A stretch of DNA of 41,949 nucleotides from Candidatus Marivariicella framensis (GTDB lineage Bacteria > Bacteroidota > Bacteroidia > Flavobacteriales > Flavobacteriaceae). The notes beneath the pieces are model-generated. The model saw nothing but the letters and a program-made list of their open reading frames with translations. It was not told where the DNA came from and did no database searches. Location of the stretch: NCBI GenBank assembly GCA_905182735.1, contig CAJJCT010000002.1, positions 73,267-115,215 of the forward strand, in the 5' to 3' direction. The translations under genes and the position numbers were made by a program. Positions 1-8,043 of the stretch are shown piece by piece (position 1 is the first letter of the stretch; every line of letters begins with the position of its first letter).

Positions 1-971
1 CCTGCAATGCATATTAATATTTTTTTATTTTTTTTTGCTAATACACCAACTTGGCCAACTAATTTACCAAAAGAACTTTGGTGATCTAAATGACCTTCTC
101 CACTAATAATTAAATCTGTACTAGAAATATGAGATTCCAAATCAATTAATTTATCTAAAATTTCAAACCCGCTTTTAATTTCAGCATTTATTAATCCATA
201 AAGTCCAGCAGCAGCACCACCAGCAGCCCCGCCTCCTTTAATTTTTGATATATCTTTAGTTGTAGTTTTTTGAATAAGTTTTGCAAACTTGATTGATCCA
301 CGTTCAAGTTTTTCAACCATCTTAGTATTAGCTCCTTTTTGAGGAGAATAAGTTTTAGCAGCTCCATTTGGTCCTAACAATTTATTATTTACATCAACAG
401 CTAAAATTATTTCACAGTTTTTAATTTTTGGATTTAGAGTATTAAAATTAATTTTTTCACAATTTAAAAGACCTTGTCCACCTCTTAATATTGGAAGAAA
501 ATTTTTATTTAATAATTTTCCACCAAGAGCCATGAATACTCCACTTCCAAGATCATGAGTGGAGCTTCCTCCAAGTCCAATATAAATTTTTTTACATCCA
601 TTTTTTAAGGCATAATCTATAAGAATTCCTGATCCAAAAGTACTTGTTTTCATAGGATTCATCTCTTTTTCACTAAGAGAGCTTAGTCCAGAGGCTTGAG
701 ATAGTTCAATCCAAGCTGTTTTATTTTTTTCCAACCAATAAATAGGGGCTTTTATTTTTAATCCTATAGAGTTTTCAGTATTAACATACTCAACTTCACC
801 ACCCCCAATTTGGTTTAGTAGGTCAATAGCTCCCTCGCCTCCATCAGAGAATGGAATTTTTTTTATAGAAGAATTGGGTAATATTTTTTTAACTCCATCA
901 TATATTGCATCTGAAACTTTAACTGACGAAAGACTTCCTTTGAATGAGTCTGGGATAACTAAAATATTCAT
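1..971 (-). CDS. glxK: Glycerate kinase (partial, 3' end beyond window)
   Basis: This is the N-terminal 323 codons of a glycerate kinase of the GlxK/GarK family, which phosphorylates D-glycerate with ATP to feed it into glycolysis. The ATG at 971 gives a normal start (MNILVIPDSFKGSL). The family signatures SFKGS near residue 9 and SDGGEG near residue 43 are clear, as are the Gly-rich GLGGSSTHDLG segment and the AVDVNN/LGPNGAA stretch. The family is about 370-380 residues long, so some 50 C-terminal residues are missing at the window edge. The frame is open throughout. Its 5' end faces the DinB-like gene across 57 bp, so the two are divergent. Family assignment is firm; the exact phosphorylated position (2- or 3-phosphoglycerate) is not visible. 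Confidence 0.9.
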   Translation of the reverse strand, partial: MNILVIPDSFKGSLSSVKVSDAIYDGVKKILPNSSIKKIPFSDGGEGAIDLLNQIGGGEVEYVNTENSIGLKIKAPIYWLEKNKTAWIELSQASGLSSLSEKEMNPMKTSTFGSGILIDYALKNGCKKIYIGLGGSSTHDLGSGVFMALGGKLLNKNFLPILRGGQGLLNCEKINFNTLNPKIKNCEIILAVDVNNKLLGPNGAAKTYSPQKGANTKMVEKLERGSIKFAKLIQKTTTKDISKIKGGGAAGGAAAGLYGLINAEIKSGFEILDKLIDLESHISSTDLIISGEGHLDHQSSFGKLVGQVGVLAKKNKKILICIA

Positions 972-1028
972 TTATTCGAGGGTTATTTATATGATCAAAT
1001 TTTATAAATTTAATAACATTTTTAAATT

Positions 1029-1484
1029 ATGGAACCACAAAGATCAATTTTACAACACAACAGAAAAATTTTCTATAAAATATTGAACAGTTATACGTTG
1101 GATCAGCTAAATAATATTCCAGAGGGGTTTAATAATTCAATTTTCTGGAATTTAGCTCATTGTATTGTTGTTCAGCAAAGATTAATGTATTCGCTTTCAG
1201 GAAACAATATTCATATTGATCAAAAATGGGTAATCAATTATGACAAAGGGACTTTTCCTAAAATTCCAGCTACTGATAAAGACTTAGAAGAGATTAAAAC
1301 TTTACTTTTTTCTACATTAGACTTTTTAGATGAGGACATCAAGAATTCTATATTTAAAAAATACTATTCTTTCACTACTTCAACAAATCAGGTGATTGAT
1401 AGTTTTGAATCTGCCTTTACATTTGTCTTGTTTCATGACGGTATTCATCTTGGGAGTGTCTTGGCAATAAGAAAATTTGTCTAG
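1029..1484 (+). CDS. DinB-fold (DinB/YfiT superfamily) protein
   Basis: This 151-residue protein has the four-helix DinB fold. The probable metal triad is intact: His44 in NLAHC, and the HxxxH pair His136/His140 in FHDGIHLG near the C-terminus. Members of this superfamily include thiol S-transferases that use bacillithiol or mycothiol, and many uncharacterised stress proteins. The specific substrate cannot be read from the sequence. The gene runs convergently with the YpdA-like gene and their 3' ends overlap by 4 bp. I chose the ATG at 1029. A longer ORF that overlaps its 5' end in another frame, partly inside the glycerate kinase gene, is not a gene. Confidence 0.75.
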   Translation: MEPQRSILQHNRKIFYKILNSYTLDQLNNIPEGFNNSIFWNLAHCIVVQQRLMYSLSGNNIHIDQKWVINYDKGTFPKIPATDKDLEEIKTLLFSTLDFLDEDIKNSIFKKYYSFTTSTNQVIDSFESAFTFVLFHDGIHLGSVLAIRKFV

Positions 1485-2440
1485 CCTTTGAATATATTTT
1501 GAATTATTTTTGGAGCATGTTCTCTAGAGTTCTCTATAAACCATTTATTTGTTTTCAGCCCTCCACAAACTACACCAGCTAAATAAACTCCTTTCACATT
1601 TGACTCCATAGTTTTTTCATTATAAACGGGAGTTCTATATTCATCACTTTTAAAATTCACTCCTAAGTCTTCAAGAAGTTTAAAGTTAGGTTGATAGCCA
1701 GTCATGGCTAAAATAAAATCATTTTTAATGGAAAACTCTTTTTCTGGAGATCTAATTAAAATATCTTCTTCAGTTATTTTCTTAACATTGGAGTTGAAAT
1801 ACGCCTTTATGCTTCCTTCTTTAATTCGATTTATAATATCAGGTCTAGCCCAATATTTAACATTTTCTCCAATTTCTTTTTCTCGAATTATCATAGTAAC
1901 ACTTTTGGCCCCCTTTCTGTGAGTTTCAAGTGCAGCATCAACTGCTGAGTTTGCTGACCCTATAATTGCAAGATCCATTCCAAAATAAGGATGAGGTTCA
2001 GAATAATAGTGTTTTACCTTTTGAAGACTTTCTCCGGGAATATTTAACAAATAAGGAAAGTCATAAAACCCTGTAGCAATAATTACTGCTTTTGATGAAT
2101 ACTTGTTTTTCGAGGTAATAACATTAAAACCCACATTTGATTTTGTTATGCTAGATATTTCTTCATATAGATTTATTTTTAATTTCTTGGATGAGGCTAC
2201 TCTTCGGTAATATTCAAGAGCTTCAGATCTAGTTGGCTTGGGCTGTTGAGAGATAAAAGGGATAGTTCCTATTTCAAGTCTGTCTGAAGTTGAAAAAAAT
2301 GTCATATTTAAAGGGTAGTTAAATAATGAATTAACCAAAGTACCCTTTTCAATTATTATATAATTTAAACCTTCTTCTTGTGCGGAAATACCACAAGCTA
2401 ATCCTATTGGGCCCGCGCCAATGATTATTAAATCTTTCAT
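1481..2440 (-). CDS. ypdA: YpdA-family FAD/NAD(P)-dependent reductase
   Basis: This 319-residue flavoprotein resembles thioredoxin reductase but lacks a redox CxxC pair. An FAD-binding GAGPIG lies at residues 8-13. A second nucleotide-binding motif (IIGSANSAVDAAL) lies in the middle, and a C-terminal YLAGVVCGG segment closes the FAD site. The pattern matches YpdA, the putative bacillithiol disulfide reductase of Firmicutes and Bacteroidota, which keeps the low-molecular-weight thiol pool reduced with NADPH. The ATG at 2440 is the start. The gene may be read from its own promoter, since 135 bp separate it from the acyltransferase gene upstream on the same strand; that gap holds a 22-bp direct repeat. 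Substrate identity is inferred from the family. Confidence 0.8.
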   Translation of the reverse strand: MKDLIIIGAGPIGLACGISAQEEGLNYIIIEKGTLVNSLFNYPLNMTFFSTSDRLEIGTIPFISQQPKPTRSEALEYYRRVASSKKLKINLYEEISSITKSNVGFNVITSKNKYSSKAVIIATGFYDFPYLLNIPGESLQKVKHYYSEPHPYFGMDLAIIGSANSAVDAALETHRKGAKSVTMIIREKEIGENVKYWARPDIINRIKEGSIKAYFNSNVKKITEEDILIRSPEKEFSIKNDFILAMTGYQPNFKLLEDLGVNFKSDEYRTPVYNEKTMESNVKGVYLAGVVCGGLKTNKWFIENSREHAPKIIQNIFKG

Positions 2441-2470
2441 TTTTTAAAGTTACAAAGACTAAATATAACA

Positions 2471-2523
2471 ATATTAATAGTTTTAATCTATTATATAAAT
2501 TATATTAATAGTTTTAATCTATT
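2471..2523. repeat. 22-bp tandem direct repeat in intergenic region
   Basis: A 22-bp sequence starting ATATTAATAG occurs twice without a mismatch, at 2471-2492 and 2502-2523, with a 31-bp period. It lies 31 bp upstream of the YpdA-like start and downstream of the acyltransferase stop. It could be a regulator-binding site or a replication-slippage product. It has no coding capacity. Confidence 0.8.
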
Positions 2524-2575
2524 TTATTAATATTATCTTAAGTTAATATTGACAAAATAAAGATCTATATAGTTT

Positions 2576-3616
2576 TTATTTATTAAAAATTATATTTTGA
2601 TTGTTTTGTCTTATGTATAAACAAAAAATAGCTATAAAAACTGATAGTATGGCATATTTTAATCCTATAAAAGAAATGATAAACAGCATAAAAAGCCACC
2701 ATAATGGGAGTAAAAACAGACCACAATATAATTTTATAGTGCTGTAATAAACTATATCTTCAAATTTTGATAGAATACTCTTTGTGATTAAAAGAACTGG
2801 AGCATTTAAAATATACCCAAGGCTCCCAAATATTTTTTCAAGTAATGTTAAAGATCTTGATATTTTAAATTCCTTTGATTCCTTAACCCGGTCCCTTATC
2901 TCATTAAAAGATTCATTTCCTTTCAAATTATTGATCACAGAACATTGATTTAAATAGCCTTCACTTTTATTTGGAAGCCACAAACATTTTTTCATTCTAT
3001 CACATAAGAGGTCTCTTAGATTATTTATTTGTTTTACTTCTGAAAGACTTTCATCTAGATGATCTTTAACTAGGATAGGCTCTCCATAAACAAGATGTAT
3101 AAAAGATAAAGGATTTCTCCGATTGCTATAATTAATTCCTATTGGTAAGATGTATATATTTTGTTTTGGATTTTTTTTCTGGGCAGTTAAAGCCAGCCTA
3201 CTGCTTCCCTTTGAAATAGGCATTAAAAAATAATTCTCATGCTGTTTTCCTTCAGAAAAAACTTGAACAGGGTTACCTTTTCCTAAAAGCTCATAACATT
3301 TTTCAAAAATAGAATTATTGTTTTTTAAGCTAGCATATCCATCTCTAATTCTATATACGGGGATCATATTCATTGCCGTAAACAGCCAATGAAAAGACCC
3401 TCCAAAAACATCAGCGCGTGTTAAAGAAGTTATTGTTCTTCCGAAGTTTACACCAACTATAAAAGGATCAATAATACCATTTTGATGATTAGGAGATAAT
3501 ATTATACCGCCATTTTTAGGAATTTTATCTTTTCCGTAAACGGTAATTTTTTTAAAGTAAAAATAAAAACCAAATTGCATTATAGACCTCATAAATATGT
3601 AAATACTTTTTCTCAT
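2576..3616 (-). CDS. PlsC-type 1-acyl-glycerol-phosphate acyltransferase family protein
   Basis: This 346-residue membrane acyltransferase carries the catalytic block NHQNGIIDP, with His44 and Asp50. The spacing of five residues between them, instead of the classic four, is what I recall from other Bacteroidota members. The substrate-binding block FSEGKQ follows at residues 120-125. Two or three hydrophobic segments near the C-terminus (about residues 265-335) should anchor it in the inner membrane. The family moves acyl chains from acyl-CoA or acyl-ACP to glycerolipid acceptors. It is the last gene of the TetR-thiolase-acyltransferase string, 22 bp after the thiolase stop. That placement suggests it acts on acyl groups handled by the neighbouring acyl-CoA island rather than in general phospholipid synthesis; this is inference. 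Confidence 0.8.
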   Translation of the reverse strand: MRKSIYIFMRSIMQFGFYFYFKKITVYGKDKIPKNGGIILSPNHQNGIIDPFIVGVNFGRTITSLTRADVFGGSFHWLFTAMNMIPVYRIRDGYASLKNNNSIFEKCYELLGKGNPVQVFSEGKQHENYFLMPISKGSSRLALTAQKKNPKQNIYILPIGINYSNRRNPLSFIHLVYGEPILVKDHLDESLSEVKQINNLRDLLCDRMKKCLWLPNKSEGYLNQCSVINNLKGNESFNEIRDRVKESKEFKISRSLTLLEKIFGSLGYILNAPVLLITKSILSKFEDIVYYSTIKLYCGLFLLPLWWLFMLFIISFIGLKYAILSVFIAIFCLYIRQNNQNIIFNK

Positions 3617-3638
3617 AGATCTATTTATAAATTAATTT

Positions 3639-4820
3639 TTATATTATTTCAAAAAGTCCAGCAGCACCCATTCCTCCTCCAATACACATTGTTGAAATAA
3701 CATATTTTGCTCCTCTTCTTTTTCCTTCAATTAATGCATGACCTACCATTCTTGATCCAGACATTCCATAAGGATGTCCAATTGAAATACTTCCTCCATT
3801 TACATTTAATAGTTCTTCTGGAATACCTAGCTGGTCTCTGCAATATATAACTTGCACTGCAAAAGCTTCATTTAGCTCCCAAAGACCAATATCATCCATA
3901 GTAAGACCATGCTGTTTTAGTAATTTTGGAATTGCAAATATAGGTCCAATACCCATTTCATCAGGTGCGCATCCTGCTACTGAAATTCCTCTATATATAC
4001 CTAAAGGTTTCAGATTGTTTTTAGCTGCTGTTTTCCCTTCCATGAGTAAACACGCAGATGCACCATCAGAAAGCTGACTCGCATTTCCTGCTGTAATATA
4101 TCCATTTTCAATTACAGGCTTCAGGCTATTTAAGCCATCTATTGAGGTAGTAGGACGATTTCCTTGATCTTTATCTAGCGTAATAATTTCATAGGATGTT
4201 TCTCCAGTCTCTTTGTTGTAGACTGCCATTTCAGTTGTTGTTGGTACAATTTCATTTTGAAATTTTCCAGATTCTTGAGCTGCTGCAGTTTTCATCTGAC
4301 TTTGTAATGCATATTCATCTTGTTTCTCTCTTGAAATATTATATCGCTCAGAAACAACTTCTGCAGTTTGAAGCATAGGCATATAAATACTTTTATGCTT
4401 CTTGACTAATTCCTCATCAATCATTCTGTTTGTATTCATAGTCTTATTCTGAACAAGACTTATTGATTCAAGACCTCCACCTATAACAGTATTCATCCCA
4501 TCAACAATAATTTGTTTTGCAGCTGTAGCTATCGCCATCATTCCAGAGGAACATTGCCTGTCTATACTCATTCCGCTAACTGAATACGGGAGTCCTCCAG
4601 ACAAAGCAGCTAACCTAGCAATATTTCCCCCAGTAGTTCCTTGTTGCATTGCACATCCCATTATTACATCATCAATTTCTTCAGGATTTATTCCTGCTTT
4701 TTCAACAGCATTTTTAATTGCGAATCCACCTAATTGTGGACCGTTAGTATTATTATATGCTCCTTTGTATGCTTTTCCAATAGGGGTTCTTGATGTTGAA
4801 ACAATTACTGCCTCTCTCAT
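3639..4820 (-). CDS. Acetyl-CoA C-acyltransferase (thiolase)
   Basis: This 393-residue thiolase has every catalytic residue of the family: nucleophile Cys90 in DRQCSSG, His349 in [10 protein letters not shown] and Cys379 in [10 protein letters not shown]. It would cleave 3-ketoacyl-CoA with CoA in the last step of beta-oxidation, or run the reverse condensation. Length and motifs are normal for a degradative or acetoacetyl-CoA thiolase, and chain-length preference is not readable. It lies 8 bp downstream of the TetR gene and 22 bp upstream of the acyltransferase gene, all on the minus strand. The plus-strand island opposite encodes the ligase, dehydrogenase, hydratase and SDR steps but has no thiolase of its own, so this enzyme probably completes that pathway. 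Confidence 0.92.
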   Translation of the reverse strand: MREAVIVSTSRTPIGKAYKGAYNNTNGPQLGGFAIKNAVEKAGINPEEIDDVIMGCAMQQGTTGGNIARLAALSGGLPYSVSGMSIDRQCSSGMMAIATAAKQIIVDGMNTVIGGGLESISLVQNKTMNTNRMIDEELVKKHKSIYMPMLQTAEVVSERYNISREKQDEYALQSQMKTAAAQESGKFQNEIVPTTTEMAVYNKETGETSYEIITLDKDQGNRPTTSIDGLNSLKPVIENGYITAGNASQLSDGASACLLMEGKTAAKNNLKPLGIYRGISVAGCAPDEMGIGPIFAIPKLLKQHGLTMDDIGLWELNEAFAVQVIYCRDQLGIPEELLNVNGGSISIGHPYGMSGSRMVGHALIEGKRRGAKYVISTMCIGGGMGAAGLFEII

Positions 4821-4828
4821 AATTATTT

Positions 4829-5467
4829 TTATTTATTTAAATCGTTTAAAAACTCTTTGTACCCATCAATTCCTTTAGGAGTTAAGTATGGCGCTAAAAG
4901 ACCATAACACGCTTTTAGTCCTTTATTTACAATATTTTCTTTTTCATGTTTGAAATGAGACTGAACATACCAAAAGTGACAAGTCATCCATATTTGATTG
5001 GAAAGTTCTTCATAAGTGCTCTCAACAATACCGGGTCCATGAACCATGTCGCCTTTTCCCACTCCAACATAAATCATATTCTTGAATAATTGAACCGCTT
5101 CATGTATTTGAAATTCCATTTCTTTATCAAGAGCCTTGTAAGATTTAAGAATATTGTGAGTGTCTAAGTAAAAAAATTTAAATTCATTTTCAAATTCTAA
5201 ATAAATTCTAGCTACATCTAGGGGGGTCGAGTCATTAATAAGAAGTTTGTTCTCAGCTATTCTCTTATTTAAAGTAGATCTCATATATTCACAAACAAAT
5301 AAGACTAAATCTTTTTTTGTTGGAAAATGATAATTAAAATTACTAAGGCTAATTTCTGAGGCTTTTGCAATTTCCTGATTTAGAACATGAAAAACACCTC
5401 GTTCATTAAACAGACCTATAGAGGTGAGTAAAATTTTTTTCTTAGTTTTATTTAATGAATTAAGCAA
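4829..5467 (-). CDS. TetR/AcrR-family transcriptional regulator
   Basis: This is a 212-residue TetR-type repressor. The N-terminal helix-turn-helix spans about residues 10-57, with the usual recognition-helix ending [16 protein letters not shown]. The C-terminal ligand domain is unassigned. No in-frame ATG precedes the HTH, so I use the TTG at 5465-5467; this start is uncertain by a few codons. It is first in an operon with thiolase and acyltransferase. Regulators of this kind beside acyl-CoA genes often sense acyl-CoA, so it is a good candidate to control both this operon and the catabolic genes on the other strand. A possible operator (TGTAT-N5-ATACA) lies 38 bp upstream. Confidence 0.85.
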   Translation of the reverse strand: MLNSLNKTKKKILLTSIGLFNERGVFHVLNQEIAKASEISLSNFNYHFPTKKDLVLFVCEYMRSTLNKRIAENKLLINDSTPLDVARIYLEFENEFKFFYLDTHNILKSYKALDKEMEFQIHEAVQLFKNMIYVGVGKGDMVHGPGIVESTYEELSNQIWMTCHFWYVQSHFKHEKENIVNKGLKACYGLLAPYLTPKGIDGYKEFLNDLNK

Positions 5468-5504
5468 AATATAGCATTTATACTACTAAAATATTAAAAA
5501 AAAC

Positions 5505-5519
5505 TGTATATCAGATACA
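5505..5519. promoter_or_regulatory. Candidate TetR operator (weak)
   Basis: A short inverted repeat, TGTAT-ATCAG-ATACA, lies just upstream of the TetR start in the region between the two divergent gene sets. Five-base arms are expected by chance in AT-rich DNA. Only its position makes it worth noting. Confidence 0.25.
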
Positions 5520-5604
5520 ATTTTTTAAAAATTTTCAATCTCCTTTCTATAAATCTAAAAATCAAACCTTATAAAGCCATCTAAAAGATTAAAAACTCTT
5601 TAAT

Positions 5605-5745
5605 GTTTTAGGTTTTGGTGCTCAAGGAATTAAAGATGCTATTTTTCAACTTTTTATATTCTTTTATTTTAGTTAAGCTTTGGGGTTGGATACATCACTT
5701 AAAAGTTTAGCTCAATTATATAAAATCCTTATATTGTTAACCCCT
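5605..5745 (+). pseudogene. Fragment of a transporter N-terminus (GPH/MFS-like)
   Basis: One frame reads VLGFGAQGIKDAIFQLF, then a hydrophobic run, a TAA stop at 5674-5676, then ALGLDTSLKSLAQL. A GFG-x-QG start, an aromatic membrane segment and a following LGL-x-x-SL-x-x-LAQL loop resemble the first membrane helix region of sodium/sugar (GPH-type) symporters. No start, no continuation and an in-frame stop mean it cannot be functional. I see the coding-like reading directly; the family name is a recollection and only moderately sure. It lies in the 386-bp gap between the TetR gene and the acyl-CoA ligase gene. The rest of that gap holds the fragment listed next and otherwise plain AT-rich sequence. 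Confidence 0.4.
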
Positions 5746-5767
5746 AAGATATCCCTATGTGTTTTAG

Positions 5768-5857
5768 CATACTGATGGACAACATTACCTGCTTTATACA
5801 GGTGGAGGGTGGCAAGCAATAGGAATAGTAAAACTTAAATACCAACCAAAAAAATGA
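5768..5857 (+). pseudogene. C-terminal fragment of an unidentified protein
   Basis: The 29 codons here read HTDGQHYLLYTGGGWQAIG followed by IVKLKYQPKK and a stop. No start codon exists upstream, because the frame is closed by TAG at 5765-5767. The stop TGA overlaps the ATG of the acyl-CoA ligase gene as ATGA, the overlap expected between an intact upstream gene and its neighbour. This looks like the surviving tail of a deleted gene that once preceded the ligase gene. I do not recognise the family. Confidence 0.45.
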
Positions 5858-7527
5858 CTGCACAAACACATTTTGATTTCAAATTTTATGAACTAGAAAA
5901 AACACAAAAAGACAAAACTTTTTTAAGGCAACCTTTTGGTGATCAATGGGAAGAATATACATGGGGAGAAACAGGACAGATGGCAAGAAAGTTAGCTACA
6001 GGAATTAAATCTCTTGGACTAAAGCCGAATGCTCACATAGGGTTAATTTCTAAGAACTGCAGAGAATGGGTTATTGCAGATTTAGCAATAATGATGGCAG
6101 GATATATTTCTGTTCCATTTTTTCCAACACTAACTGGAAAAGAATTGGGAGGACTTTTAGATTTTGGAGATGTAGATGCTTTATTTGTTGGTAAAATAGA
6201 AAATTGGGAGGATATAAAATCTTTTATTCCACAAGAAATGCCTGTTATTGCTTTTCCAACCTACAAAGATCATTCTTCAATTGATAGAGGACATTCATGG
6301 TTTGAATTCATAAATAAGCATGAACCGCTTTCAAGCCCCCATATACCAAAATTATCAGATACATGGTCAATAATCTTCACCTCTGGAACGACCGGAAAAC
6401 CTAAGGGAGTAGTTTTATCCTATAGGGCAAATGAAGCAACTAAGATAATTTCAGAAAACACAAATCCTCTTAAGATTGATTATAATGGTAATAATCATTT
6501 CTTTTCATATCTACCCATGAATCATATTGCAGAAAGAATTGTTGTAGAATTTACTGCGTTTAGATTTGGAGGTACAATTTCTTTTGCAGAATCTCTGGAT
6601 ACCTTTGGAGCAAACCTAGGTTCTGTTCAGCCTACAGTCTTTTTTGCAGTCCCTAGAATTTGGACAAAATTTCAAATGGGAATATTAGGAAAGTTCTCAC
6701 AAAAAAAGTTAAATATACTTTTAAGTATTCCACTTGTTAGATCGCTAATAAAAAAAGTTCTCACTAAAAAACTAGGCTTGAGTCGAGCAAGAGCAAAAGT
6801 GTCTGGAGCCGCCCCCATGCAAACCTCTCAAAGAAATTGGTATCGAGCTATCGGTATAAATATTGTAAACGGTTACGGTATGACCGAAAATTGTGCAATC
6901 AGTAATCAGCTAGCAGATGATGTTTGGGACAGGCCAGGTTCTGTTGGAATTCCTCAGGAAGGAGTTTCTATTAAAATTAATACTGAAAATGATGAAATTT
7001 TAATGCAAGGTACTTTCCTAATGGAGGGATATTACAAAGCTCCCGAGGCAACAAACGAATCTCTTATTGACGGTTGGCTTTACACAGGAGATCAGGGCTA
7101 TGTTGATGATGACGGCTTTTTATTTATCACTGGAAGAGTTAAGGATAACTTTAAAACATCTAAAGGCAAATATATAGAGCCATTGCCTTTGGAGTATTAT
7201 TTTGGAAAGTATAACGAATTCGAGCAAATGTGTATTGTAGGATTAGGAAATTCCCAGCCTATACTTTTAGTACACCTATCAGAAATAGGAAGTAAAACTG
7301 ATAAGTCTGAATTTGAAAAATTATTTACTGAGGATTTGAAAAAGATTAATTCAGAACTGGAGTCGTATAAAAAAATATCGACTATTGTTATAGTTAAAGA
7401 TCCATGGACTGTTGAGAATGGATTAGTTACTCCAACTTTAAAAGTTAAACGTCCTGCGATTGATAAAAAATATATGGAAAACTATTTGAAATGGGATGAA
7501 AATCCTTCTTCAATTGTATGGGAATAA
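5854..7527 (+). CDS. AMP-dependent acyl-CoA synthetase/ligase
   Basis: This 557-residue member of the ANL superfamily activates a carboxylic acid to its acyl-CoA with ATP. The P-loop-like motif IFTSGTTGKPKG lies at about residues 174-185. The NGYGMTEN motif follows near residue 340. The YTGDQGYVDDDGFLFITGR hinge segment and the KTSKGKYIEP motif come near residues 410-440. The layout matches long-chain fatty-acid CoA ligases of the FadD15-like type. The ATG at 5854 is chosen because the ORF aligns with the family from there. It is the first intact gene of the plus-strand island and the logical entry step for an imported acid. It is followed by a 516-bp region with a decayed hydrolase gene. Confidence 0.9.
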   Translation: MTAQTHFDFKFYELEKTQKDKTFLRQPFGDQWEEYTWGETGQMARKLATGIKSLGLKPNAHIGLISKNCREWVIADLAIMMAGYISVPFFPTLTGKELGGLLDFGDVDALFVGKIENWEDIKSFIPQEMPVIAFPTYKDHSSIDRGHSWFEFINKHEPLSSPHIPKLSDTWSIIFTSGTTGKPKGVVLSYRANEATKIISENTNPLKIDYNGNNHFFSYLPMNHIAERIVVEFTAFRFGGTISFAESLDTFGANLGSVQPTVFFAVPRIWTKFQMGILGKFSQKKLNILLSIPLVRSLIKKVLTKKLGLSRARAKVSGAAPMQTSQRNWYRAIGINIVNGYGMTENCAISNQLADDVWDRPGSVGIPQEGVSIKINTENDEILMQGTFLMEGYYKAPEATNESLIDGWLYTGDQGYVDDDGFLFITGRVKDNFKTSKGKYIEPLPLEYYFGKYNEFEQMCIVGLGNSQPILLVHLSEIGSKTDKSEFEKLFTEDLKKINSELESYKKISTIVIVKDPWTVENGLVTPTLKVKRPAIDKKYMENYLKWDENPSSIVWE

Positions 7528-7557
7528 TTTGATTTTTTCATACTTAATTATAAGTAA

Positions 7558-8013
7558 ATCTCATCAATTACTGAATTTGATGATTTAAAATTCAGTGAAT
7601 CACCAAAATTAATAGTTAAAAATACTGAATACCCATACAATGAAAAAACCGTGAAATCTAGAATTCAAATTGCTCAATTGGGGCAAGAGAGGATTTCCAA
7701 TGGATTTGAAACAAATGATTCAAGTTGTTTGTTATGAAATTAAACATCATAATGGTTTCAATCCACCAGTAAAAACCACCATATTCATGCAATAAAATTG
7801 TCTAAATAAAGATTACACAGGCCACATGAAATAAAAGCACAAACTATTGTAATTCATTGAGTTAACGACCCTTTGACTCCAATTACACATGCGAAAAATC
7901 ACTTAAAATTTCATTTGAACGCTAAAAAATACTATATTCGGGCAATGGGTCATGATATGTCAAGCCCAATATTAAAACCAATGATAAATAAAATACTTAA
8001 TTTTTTATCGTAA
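7558..8013 (+). pseudogene. Decayed alpha/beta-hydrolase (C-terminal half)
   Basis: This fills most of the 516-bp gap before the TonB receptor. The first frame reads EYPYNEKTVKSRIQIAQ (about 7627-7677), typical of the cap helix of S33-type hydrolases. After a frame change the sequence reads AIKLSK, a TAA stop at 7807-7809, then RLHRPHEIKAQTIVIH. A TGA at 7858-7860 stands where the family has Gly (IHG), and VNDPLTPITHAKNHL and RAMGHDMSSP follow, ending at a proper stop at 8011-8013. The acid Asp (NDPLTP) and the His of MGHD are present, but the nucleophile half is gone and the frame is broken several times. It is a pseudogene; both internal stops are explained by single substitutions. Confidence 0.75.
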
Positions 8014-8043
8014 TTAAAAAATCAAACTTTATATAAATAAATC

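Noticed and set aside
874-1086. 70-codon plus-strand ORF before the DinB gene
   Set aside because: It overlaps the glycerate kinase gene on the other strand and the DinB start, and its reading is unstructured.
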